Shown piece by piece: positions 28,601 to 40,600 of a DNA stretch of 64,000 bases; the stretch's first letter is position 1; every line of letters begins with the position of its first letter. Location of the stretch: positions 24,471 through 88,470 of the forward strand of contig NZ_JAJUWT010000033.1 of assembly GCF_021390395.1 (NCBI RefSeq). Direction: 5' to 3'. This DNA comes from Saccharothrix sp. S26 (lineage in GTDB: Bacteria; Actinomycetota; Actinomycetes; Mycobacteriales; Pseudonocardiaceae). The notes below the pieces were generated by a model. The model was not told the origin of the DNA. It was given only the letters and a program-made list of their open reading frames with translations, and did no database searches. A program made the translations under genes and the position numbers.

Positions 28601-31600
28601 CCGTGGTGCTGCGGCCCGAGCAGGCCGCCTACCTGATCTACACCTCCGGGTCGACCGGCAGGCCCAAGGGCGTCGTGGTCGAGCACCGGCACCTGGCGAA
28701 CCTGTTCCACGCCAACCACGAGGGCCTGCGGCTGGACCGACCGACCCGCTTCGCGGTCACCGCGACGTTCTCGTTCGACACGTCGTGGGAGGGCCTGCTG
28801 TTCCTGGCCGCGGGCAGCGAGCTGCACGTGATCGACGACGAGCTGCGGCTCGACCCGCCCGCGCTGGTCCGCTACCTCGCCGAGCACGACATCGGCACGG
28901 TCGACCTCACCCCGTCCTACGCGCGCCAGCTCGTCCAGGCGGGGCTGCTGGAGTCCGGGTTGCGCCGGGTCATGCTGGGCGGCGAGGCGGTGGACGCGCC
29001 GCTGTGGCGGCAGATCGCCGAGTCGCCGGTGGAGGGCGTGAACTACTACGGGCCCACCGAGGTCACGGTCGACTCGGCGATGGCGCCGGTCGTCGGCGCG
29101 CGGCCGGTGATCGGGCGGCCGCTGGCCAACCTGTCGGCGTACGTGCTGGACGCCGACCTGCGGCCGGTGCCGCCGGGTGTGCCCGGTGAGCTGTACGTGG
29201 GCGGGGCGCAGGTGGCGCGCGGCTACCTCGACCGGCCGGGGCTGACCGCGCAGCGGTTCCTGCCCGACCCGTTCGGCGGGCCCGGCACGCGCATGTACCG
29301 CACGGGTGACCGGGTGCGGTGGCTAGCCGATGACGGGGCACAGGCGGGACTCCTCGAATACCTCGGTCGGGCCGACGACCAGGTGAAGATCCGCGGCTTC
29401 CGGATCGAGCCCGGCGAGGTCGAGGCGGCGCTGCTGGACGTGCCCGGCGTGCGGGAGTCCGCCGTGGTGGTCCGGCGCGGCCGGCTGGTCGGGTACGTGA
29501 CCGGCACGCCGGAGACCGACCCGCGCGACGCGCTGGCCCGCGCGCTGCCCGACTACCTGGTGCCGTCCGCGGTCGTCGTGCTGGACGAGCTGCCGCTGTC
29601 GCCCAGCGGCAAGCTGGACCGGCGGGCGCTGCCGGAGCCGGAGGTGACCGGCGGGCACGTCGCACCGCGCACCGAGGCCGAGCGGGTCGTCGCCGAGGTC
29701 GTGGCCGACGTGCTCGGGCTGGACCGGGTCGGCGCGCTGGACGACTTCTTCCGCCTCGGCGGCGACTCGATCCTCAGCATCCGCGTGACGTCGCGGCTGC
29801 GCGCGGCGTTCGGCGTGCAGCTGTCACCGCGCGCGGTGTTCGAGCACCCCACGGTGTCCGGCCTCGCCTCCGCCATCAGCACCGGGGCGGGGTCCGGCCA
29901 GGATGAGGTGGACGCCATCCCGGTGATCCCGCGCGATGGCGTCCACCCTCCGCTGGTCCACCCGCAGTCGCCCGCGCAACGGCGGCTGTGGTTCCTCGAC
30001 CAGTTCGAGCCGGGCGGCACGGAGTACGTCACGCCGACCGCGCTGCGCCTGCGCGGCGAGCTGGACGTGGACGCGTTGCGCCGCGCCCTGGACGGCCTGG
30101 TGGCCCGGCACGAGTCGCTGCGCACCACGTTCGACGACGGCGTGCAGCTCGTGCACGCGCCGTACCGCGTGGAGCCGGTGGTCGAGGACACCGACTGGGA
30201 GTCGGTGCTGCTGGAGGAGGTCGGCACGCCGTTCGACCTGCGGGAGGGGCCGCTGTTGCGGACCCGGCTGGTGCGGGTGTCGCCCGAGGAGCACGTGCTC
30301 GTGCTGACCCTGCACCACATCGTCACCGACGGCTGGTCGACCGGGGTGCTGGCCCGCGACCTCGGCGCGCTGTACGCGGGCGAGGAGCTGCCGCCGCTCG
30401 CCGTGCAGTACGTGGACTACACGGCGTGGCTGCCGGAACCCCCGGTCGACCACTGGGCCGAGCGCCTGGCCGGCGTGCCGCCGCTGGAGCTGCCGACCGA
30501 CCGCCCGCGCCCGGCGGTCCGCGGCACGGCGGGCGCGAAGCACGAGTTCACCGTGCCCGCGCCGGTCGCCGAGGCGCTCAGGGCGTTGACCGCCGAGCAC
30601 GGCGACACGCTGTTCACCACGCTGCTCGCGGCCACGAAGGTGCTGCTGGCCCGTTACACCGGACAGGACGACATCGCGGTCGGCACGGCGGTCTCCGGGC
30701 GCGGTCGGGCCGAGCTGGACGACGTGGTCGGCCTGTTCGTCAACACCGTCGTGCTGCGGTCCGCGGTCGACCTGCGGCGCTCGTTCACCGAGGTGCTGGC
30801 GGCCGTGCGGGAGACCGTGCGGGACGGTTTCGCGCACCAGGACGTGCCGTTCGAGCGGGTGGTGGACGCGGTCAACCCCGACCGCGACCCGAGCCGCAAC
30901 GCGTTGTTCGACGTCATGGTGCTGCTGCAGAACTTCGGTGCCGACGTGCCCGACCTGCCCGGGCTGGACGTGGCGGAAGTCGGGCTGCCGCTGCTGACCG
31001 CGATGTGCGACCTCACGTTCGAGTTCGGCGAGGAGGACGGTGCGCTGCGCGGCGCGGTGGAGTACAGCACCGACCTGTTCGACGCCGGCACGATCGACCG
31101 GATGGCCCGGCACCTGGTGACGCTGCTGGACGGCGTCACGGCCGCACCGGACCGGCCGCTGGCCGAGGTGCCGTTGCTGCTGGGCGACGAGCCGGACGGG
31201 CGCGGTGTGCGGCTGGACGTCCCCGACACCACGTTCGTCGCCGCGTTCGAGGAGCAGGTGCGGCGCACACCGGACGCGGGCGCGTTGGTGTGCGGGGACA
31301 CCCGCCTCACCTACGCGGAGGCCGACGCGCGGGCCAACCGGCTGGCGCACCACCTGCTGGCGCACGGAGCCGGCCCGGAGCGGGTGGTCGCGGTGTCGTT
31401 GCCGCGCTCGACCGACTCGGTGGTGGCGATCCTGGCCGCGCACAAGGCGGGCGCGGTGTACCTGCCGATCGACCCGGAGCTGCCCGCCGAGCGGGTCGAC
31501 TTCCTGCTCCGCGACGCCCGGCCGGCCCTGGTGCTGGACGAGGTGCCCGATCTCGCCGCGTACCCGGACACGCGGCCGGACGTGGTGGTGCGGCCGGACC

Positions 31601-34600
31601 AGGCCGCCTACGTCATCTACACCTCGGGGTCGACCGGTGTGCCGAAGGGCGTCGTGGTGGAGCACCGCCAGTTGGCGAACCTGATGCGCAACCACCACCG
31701 GGTGTTCGGCGGTGAGCCGCCCCTGAAGGTCGCGCTGACCGCCGTGTTCTCGTTCGACACGTCGTGGGAGGAGCTGCTGTTCCTGAGCGACGGGCACGAG
31801 CTGCACGTGCTCACCGACGACGTGCGCCTGGAACCGCAGGTGTTCGTCGAGCACGTCCGCGAGCACCGGATCGACCTGGTGGACCTGACCCCGTCGCACG
31901 CCGAGCAGTTGCTCGGGCTCGGGCTCCTCGACGGCGACCACGTGCCCTCGCACGTGCTGCTGGGCGGTGAGGCGCTGCCCGCGCCGCTGTGGCGGACGCT
32001 GGCCGCCTCCCCCGCCACCGCGCACAACTTCTACGGCCCCACCGAGGTCACGGTGGACGCGGTGGCCACCGTCGTCACCGGGGACCGGCCGCTCATCGGC
32101 CGCCCGCTGGGCAACCTCGTCGCGCACGTGCTGGACGCCGACCTGCGGCCGGTGCCGGTGGGCGTGCCGGGCGAGCTGTACCTGGGCGGCCCGCAGGTGG
32201 CCCGCGGCTACCACGACCGGCCGGGCCTGACCGCGCAGCGGTTCCTGCCCGACCCGTTCGGCGAGCCGGGCGCGCGGATGTACCGCACGGGCGACCGGGT
32301 CCGGTGGGTCGGCGACCAGCTCGACTACCTGGGCCGCACCGACGACCAGGTGAAGATCCGCGGCTTCCGGGTGGAGCTGGGCGAGGTGGAAGCGGCGCTG
32401 CTGCACCACCCGGACGTGACGCAGGCCGCCGTGGTGGCGCGCGAGCACAACGGCCGCGCGCGGCTGGTCGCCTACACCGCGGGCACGGCCGCCGACCTGG
32501 CCGACTGGCTCAGGCAGCGGCTGCCGGACTATCTGGTGCCGTCGGCGTTCGTGGCGCTGGAGGCGTTGCCGCTCACGCCCAGCGGCAAGGTGGACCGGCG
32601 GGCGCTGCCCGAGCCGACGTTCACCGAGACCGGGTACGTGGCGCCCGAGCCGGGCGTGGCGGCCGCGTTGGCCGACATCTGGGCCGAGGTGCTCGGGGTC
32701 GAGCGCGTCGGCGCGCGGGACAACTTCTTCGCCCTGGGCGGCGACTCGATCCTGAGCATGCAGGTCGTGTCACGGGCGCGGCAGGCCGGGCTGAGGCTCA
32801 CGTCCAAGGACGTGTTCCTGCGCCAGACCGTGGCCGACCTCGCGCTCGCCGTCACCGAGGACGCCCCGACCGCGCACGCGACCGTCGCCGGGCCCGCGCC
32901 GCTGACCCCGATCCAGCGCTGGTTCTTCGCCGAGCACGGCCCGTTGGCGCACTTCACCATGTCGGTCGTGGTGGAGCTCGGTGACGTCGAGCCGACCGCC
33001 GTGCGCGACGCCGTGCGCGCCGTCCTCGCCCACCACGACGCGCTGCGGCTGCGGTTCACGCAGGTCGACGGCGAGTGGCGGCAGGAGGTCGCCGAGTCCG
33101 AGACCGCCGAGGTGTTCCGCGTCGCCTCGGCCGACCTCGCCACCGAGGCGCACCAGGCCCGCACGAGCCTGGACCCGCGGCACGGCCCGCTGCTGCGCGC
33201 GGTGCTGTTCGACGACGGCCGGCTGTTCGTCACCGCGCACCACCTCGTGGTCGACGCGGTGTCGTGGCGGATCCTGCTGGAGGACCTGGACACCGCGCTG
33301 GCCGGCCGCGACCTCGGGCCGAAGAGCACGGCGTTCGCCGACTGGGCCCACCGGCTGGACCGGCACGTGCGCGAGGGCCGGTTCGACCACGCCCTCCCGC
33401 ACTGGGCCGACGTGCCCGTGGAAGAGCCCGTGCCGACGAAGGCGGGCACCGCGCGCAGCGTGTCCGTGCGGCTGGGCCGCGCCGAGACCGACGCCCTGCT
33501 GCACGCCGTGCCCGACGCCTACCGCACGCAGGTCAACGACGTGCTGCTCACCGCGCTGGCCTCGGCGTTCGCCGGGCGGGCGCTGGTGACGCTGGAGGGC
33601 CACGGCCGCGAGGAGCTGTTCGACGGCGTGGACCTGTCCCGCACGGTCGGCTGGTTCACCGCGCAGTTCCCCGTGGCGCTGGAGCTGCCCGGGGGCGGCG
33701 ACTGGGGCGTGGCGCTGAAGTCGGTGAAGGAGCAGTTGCGCGCGGTCCCGGACAAGGGCTTGAGCTACGAGGCCCTGAAGTACGCCGACCGCGGCGTCAC
33801 GGGCCCGTTGCCGCGCGTGTGCTTCAACTACCTGGGCCAGTACGACGACGGCGGCACCGACGTCGACCACGGCCGCGAGGTGCCCGACGACGCCACCCGG
33901 CCGCACCCGCTCGACATCACCGCCGCCGTGTCGTCGGGTGAGCTGGTGCTGGAGTGGGAGTACTCCACCGAGGCGCACGACGAGGCCGCGGTGCGGGCGC
34001 TGGCCGACCGGATGCTCGACGCGCTGCGCCGGATCGTGGCCTTCTGCGCCCGGCCCGACGCGTGGGGCCGCACCCCGTCGGACTTCCCGCTCGCCCGGCT
34101 CACCGCCGAGCAGGTGGACCGGATCGTCGACCGGGACGTGGAGGACGTCTACCCGCTGACCCCGTTGCAGGCCGGCATGTTGTTCCACAGCCTCATGGAC
34201 GAGGGCACGGCTTACGTCAACCAGCTCCGCGTGCGACTGTCCGGTGTGGACGACCCGCACCGATTCGCCGAGGCGTGGCAACGGGTGGTCGACCGCACGC
34301 CGGTCCTGCGCACCGAGGTCGTGTGGGAGGGGTTGGACGAGCCGGTGCAGGTGGTGCGGCGCGGTGTGACCGTGCCGGTGACCCACGCCGACGTCACCGA
34401 CGAGCTGGTCGCGGCCGACGCCGCGGCGGGCATCGACCTGACCACCGCGCCGCTGATGCGGCTGGCGGTCGGGCGCGTGTCCGACACCGAGGTCGACCTG
34501 CTGTGGACCTCGCACCACCTGCTGCTGGACGGCTGGAGCACGGCGCAGGTGTTCGGCGAGGTGCTGACCGAGTACGCGGGCGGCCGAGCCCCGGCGCGGC

Positions 34601-37600
34601 GGCCGTTCCGCGACTACCTGGCCTGGCTCGCCGAGGTCGACCAGTCGGCCGCGCGGGAGTACTGGCGCGGTGTGCTGGCCGGGTTCGAGGCGCCCACCCC
34701 CCTGCCGTTCGACCGGGAGCCCGCCGAGGCGCACCGCGCCGAGTCGTCCGCGCAGGTCGTGCTGGAGCTGCCCGCCGACCGGCTCGACGCGGTCGCCCGC
34801 GCGCACGGCCTCACGGTGAACACGCTGGTGCAGGGCGCGTGGGCGGTGCTGCTGGCGCGCACCTCGGGCCGGCGGGACGTGGTGTTCGGCAGCACGGTGT
34901 CCGGCCGCCCGGCGGAGCTGCCGGGCGTCGAGTCGATCGTCGGCATGTTCATCAACACCGTGCCGACCAGGGTGTCGGTGGAGTCCGACGCCGTGGTGGT
35001 CGACTGGCTGCGGCGCTTGCAGGACTCGCAGACCGAGGCGCGGCAGTTCGAGCACGTGTCGCTGGCGCAGGCGCAGGGCTGGGCCGGCATCGCGCCGGAC
35101 TCGGGCACGCGCCTGTTCGACAGCCTGCTGGCGTTCGAGAACTACCCGGTGGAGAAGGAGACGCCGGACGGCGCGCCGGGCATCGGCGAGGTGGACGGCC
35201 TGGACACCACCTCGTTCCCGCTCACCGTCCGCGCGCACGTGGACGACGCGCTGCACGTCGAGCTGACCTACGACCCCCGGCTGTTCGACGAGGGCACGAT
35301 CTCGACCCTCGGCGACCGGCTGGCCCGGCTCCTGGACGCGATCGGCGCGGACCCGCGGCGGCGGGTGTTCGAGCTGCCGTGGTTGTCCGACGAGGAGCGC
35401 GACCGAGTGCTGGTGACGTGGAACGGCACGTCGTCCGGCTCGGTGGTCGAGGACACGGTCCCGTCGCTGTTCGCCGCCCAGGCGGCGCGCACGCCGGACG
35501 CGGTGGCGGTCACCTTCGAAGGCGCGGGCCTGACCTACCGCGAGCTGGACGAGCGGTCCAACCGGTTGGCGCACCACCTGGTCGCGGCCGGTGCCGGGCC
35601 GGAGTCGTTGGTGGCGTTGCGGTTCCCGCGCTCGCTCGACCTCGTGGTGGCGGTGCTGGGCGTGCTGAAGTCGGGCGCGGCCTACCTGCCGCTGGACCTG
35701 TCGTACCCGGCGGACCGGATCGCGCACATGATCGAGGACGCCCGGCCGGCCGTGACGCTGGAGGCGCTGCCGGACCTGTCCGGGATGCCGACGCACGCGC
35801 CGGACGTGCCGCTGCGGCCGGACAACGCCGCGTACGTGATCTACACGTCCGGGTCGACCGGGCGGCCCAAGGGCGTCGTCGTGCCGCACTCGAACGTGGT
35901 GCGGCTGTTCGCCGAGACCGACCACTGGTTCGGCTTCGGCCCGGACGACGTGTGGACGTTGTTCCACAGCTACGCGTTCGACTTCTCGGTGTGGGAGCTG
36001 TGGGGCCCGCTGCTGCACGGCGGGCGGCTGGTCGTGGTGCCGCACGAGGTGTCGCGGTCGCCGCGCGAGTTCGCCCGGCTGGTGGCCGACGAGGGCGTCA
36101 CGGTGCTCAACCAGACGCCGTCGGCGTTCTACCAACTGCTGGCGGAGGCGCCCGACCTCGACGTCCGGTACGTGATCTTCGGCGGCGAGGCGCTGGACGT
36201 GCGCAAGCTGTCCGCGTGGCGCGGCCGCGGGCGGTTGGTCAACATGTACGGGATCACCGAGACCACGGTCCACGTCACGTGGACGCCCGCGGACGGCTCG
36301 ATCGGCGTGCCGATCCCGGACCTGCGGGTCTACGTGCTGGACGACGAGTTGCAGCCCGTCGCGCCCGGTGTGGTCGGCGAGATGTTCGTGGCCGGGCCCG
36401 GTGTCGCGCGCGGCTACCTCAACCGGCCGGGCCTGACCGCGCAGCGGTTCCCCGCCGACCCGTTCGGCGAGCCCGGCTCGCGGATGTACCGCACCGGCGA
36501 CCTGGCCCGGTGGGTGGACGGCAGGCTGGAGTACTTCGGCCGCGCCGACCAGCAGGTGAAGGTCCGCGGCTTCCGGATCGAGCTGGGCGAGATCGAGGCG
36601 GTGCTGGCCGCGCACGACGCCGTGGCGCAGGTCGCGGTGATCGTGCGGGAGGACCGGCTGGTCGCCTACTTCGTGCCCGCCGGGGCGGCGGACGTCGTCG
36701 GCCTGCGCGAGCACGTCGAGCGGACCTTGCCGGACTACATGGTGCCGACCGCGTACGTGGCGCTGGAGCGGTTGCCGCTCAACGCCAACGGCAAGCTGGA
36801 CCGGCCCGCGCTGCCCGCACCGGAGCGCGAGGCGTCGGCGGCGGTCGGGTTCGTCGCGCCGCGCACGGAGACCGAACGGCTGGTCGCCGAGGTGTGGGCG
36901 GACGTGCTGGGGCTCGCGCAGGTCGGCGTGGACGACAACTTCTTCACCCTCGGCGGCGACTCGATCTCCAGCATCCGGGTGGTGTCGCGGCTGCGGTCGT
37001 CGTTCGACGTCTCACCGCGCGACCTGTTCGACCACCCGACCGTCGCCGCGCTCGCGGCCCGGTTGGCCGGGTCGACCTCGGCGGGCGGCGCGATCACGCG
37101 GGTGGAGGGCGACGGGCCGCTGTCGTTCGCGCAGCAGCGGTTGTGGTTCCTCGACCAGTTCCAGCCCGGCGGCACGGAGTACGTGACACCGCTGGCGGTG
37201 CGGCTGCGCGGCGAGCTGGACGTGCCGCGGCTGGAGCGGGCGCTCACGGCGCTGGTCGAGCGGCACGAGTCGCTGCGGACCACGTTCCCGGCGGTGGACG
37301 GCCTGCCGGTGGCGGTGGTGCGGCCGGCGGCGGACGTGACGCTGCCGGTGGTCGACGAGATGCCCTACATCGAGCCGTTCGACCTGGGCGAGGGGCCGCT
37401 GTTCCGGCCGGCGCTGGTGCGGTGCGGCCCGGACGACCACGTGCTGGCGCTGACGATGCACCACATCATCACCGACGGCTGGTCCGGCGGGGTGCTGATG
37501 TCCGACCTGGCCGCGCTGTACGGCGGCGAGGAGCTGTCGCCGCTGCCCATCCGGTACGGCGATTTCGCGGCCTGGCAGCGCGAGCAGCCGCTGGAGGCGC

Positions 37601-40600
37601 AGCTCGACTTCTGGCGCGCCGAGCTGGCCGACGTGCCCGCGCTGGAGCTGCCCACCGACCGGCCCCGGCCGCCCGTGCAGACGACGGCGGGCGCGCAGAC
37701 CGAGTTCGTCGTGCCGGCACCGGTCGCGCGACGGCTGCGCGAGCTGGCGCGGGCCGTGGACGGCACGTTGTTCATGGCCCTGCTGGCGGCCTGTGAAGTG
37801 CTGCTGCACCGGTGGTCCGGGCAGGACGACTTCGCGGTCGGCACGGTGGCGTCCGGGCGGGACCGGCCGGAGACGCAGGACCTGGTCGGGTTCTTCGTCA
37901 ACACGGTGGCGCTGCGGGCGCGGGTCGAGCCCTCGGCGACGTTCCCGGAGTTCCTGTCACGCACCCGCAAGACCGTGCTGGACGCGTTCGCGCACCAGGA
38001 CGTGCCGTTCGAGCGGGTGGTCGACGCGGTGCAGCCCGACCGGGACACCAGCCGCACGCCGCTGTTCCAGGCCGTGGTGGCGTTGCAGAACGCGCCGCAG
38101 GCGCCCGGCTTCCCGGGCCTGGCCGCGCACGACGTCGCCCAGCCCACGGTGAACACCAACTTCGACGTCACGGTCGAGTTCACCGAGGTCGCCGACGGCG
38201 GGCTGCACGGCTCGGTCGAGTACAACACCGACCTGTTCGACGCGGGCACGGCCCAGCGGCTGGTCGAGCACCTGGGTGTGCTGCTGGCCGGCATCGCGGC
38301 CGACCCGGACCGCCCGCTGTGGGCGCTGCCGGTGCTGCCCGACGCCGAACGCGAGCTGCTCGCGGCGTGGGGCTCGACCGGACCGGCCGTCGACGGCCCG
38401 GGTTTCGTGGAGCTGGTCGAGGCGCAGGTCGAGCGGACGCCGCACGCCGTGGCGGTGACCGGCGCGGAGGAGCTGACCTTCGCCGAGCTGAACGCCCGCG
38501 CGAACCGGCTGGCGCACCACCTGATCGGCTTGGGCGCGGGGCCGGAGCGGATCGTCGCGCTGCGGCTGCCCCGGTCGGTGGACCTGCTGGTGGCGGAGCT
38601 GGCCGTGCTCAAGGCCGGCGCCGCGTTCCTGCCGGTCGACCCCGAGTACCCGGCCGAGCGGATCGCGTTCATGCTCGACGACGCCCGCCCGCTGGTCGTG
38701 CTGGACGGTCCGGTCGACTGCGCCGGGCAGCCCGACGCGAACCCGCGCGTGGCCGTGCGGCCGGAGCACCCCGCGTACGTGATCTACACGTCCGGGTCGA
38801 CCGGGCGGCCGAAGGGCGTGGTGGTGTCGCACGCCGGGCTGGCCACGTTCTCGGCGGCGGAGGTCGCGCACTTCGCGGTGTCGCCGGGCGACCGGGTGCT
38901 GGAGTTCTCCTCCCCCAGCTTCGACGCCTCGGTGCTGGAGCTGTGCCTGGCCTGGCCCGCCGGGGCCGCGTTGGTCGTGCCGCCGCCGGGGCCGCTGCTG
39001 GGCGACCAGCTGGCCGAGGTGGTCGACGCGTTCGGCGTGACGCACGCGTTGATCCCGCCGGTCGCGCTGGCCACCGTGCCGGACGGGGCGATGCCCACGT
39101 TGCGGACCCTGGTGGTGGGCGGTGACGCGTGCTCGGCGGACCTGGTGCGCCGGTGGGCACCCGGTCGACGGATGATCAACGCCTACGGACCGACCGAGTC
39201 GACCGTGGTCACGTCGTGGAGCGAGCCGCTGGAGCCCGGCGGCCCGCCGCCGATCGGGCGGCCCATCCCCGGCACCCGGGTGCACGTGCTGGACGCGTGG
39301 CTGCAGCCCGTGCCGGTCGGCGTGCCGGGTGAGCTGCACGTGTCCGGCGTCGGGTTGGCGCGCGGGTACCTGGACCGGCCGGGGCTGACCGCGTCGCGGT
39401 TCCTGGCCGACCCGTTCGGACCTCCCGGGTCGCGCATGTACCGCACGGGCGACGTGGTGCGGTGGACCTCGCGGGGCGTGCTGGAGTTCGTCGGCCGGGC
39501 CGACGAGCAGGTGAAGATCCGCGGGTTCCGCATCGAGCTCGGCGAGGTCGAGACGGCCTTGCTGCGGCACCCCGACGTGCGCGAGGCGGTCGTGGTGGCC
39601 AAGGCGGACGCGCGGGGCTACAAGCGGCTCGTCGCCTACGTCGTGGGGTCGTTCCGGGTGCAGGACGTGCGGGAGTTCCTGGGCGACTCGCTGCCGGACT
39701 ACCTCGTGCCGTCGGTGTTCGTGCCGGTGGACGCGCTGCCGATCAGCCCGAACGGCAAGGTGGACCGGGCGAAGCTGCCCGAGCCGAACTTCGACGTGCC
39801 GGCCGGCGAGGGCTACGTGGCGCCGTCCGGGCCGGTGGAGGAAGCGCTCGCCGCGGTGTGGGCGGATGTGCTCGGGGTGCCGCGGGTCGGCGCGCGGGAC
39901 AACTTCTTCGCGCTGGGCGGCGACTCGATCCTGACCATGCAGGTGGTGGCGCGGGCGCGGCAGGCCGGGTACCGGTTCAGCACCCGCGACCTGTTCGCGC
40001 ACCAGACCGTCGCGTCGCTCGCACCGCACGTGGCGGTGGAGGTCGCGTCCTCGGCCGACCGCGCGCCGGTGGTGGGCGAGGTGCCGTTGACGCCGATCCA
40101 GCACTGGTTCCTCACCTCCGGGCGGCGCAGCCCGCACCACTTCAACCAGTCGCACCTGGTGGAGCTGGACCCGGCGGTGGACGAGGCCGCGCTGCGCCGG
40201 GCACTCGACGCCCTGCTCGCCCACCACGACGCGTTGCGGCTGCGGTTCACGCGGGTCGAGGGGGTGTGGCGGCAGCACAACGACGACGTCCGCGACGTCG
40301 ACGTGCTGACCGTCGTGGACGGCGCGGACGAGCTGGAGAAGGTCGCCGACGAGGTGCACGCGTCGTTCGACCTGGCGACCGGGCCGCTGGTCAAGGCGGT
40401 GTTGTTCCGGGGCGACCAGCCGCTGTTGCTGCTGGTCGCGCACCACCTGGTGGTCGACGGGGTGTCGTGGCGGATCCTGCTGGACGACTTGGAGACCGCC
40501 TACCGGGGCGAGGACCTCGGCGCCAAGACCACCTCCTACCAGGAGTGGTCGCGGCGGCTGGAGGCCCACGTGCTCGGCGGGGCGCTGGACGACGAGGTCG

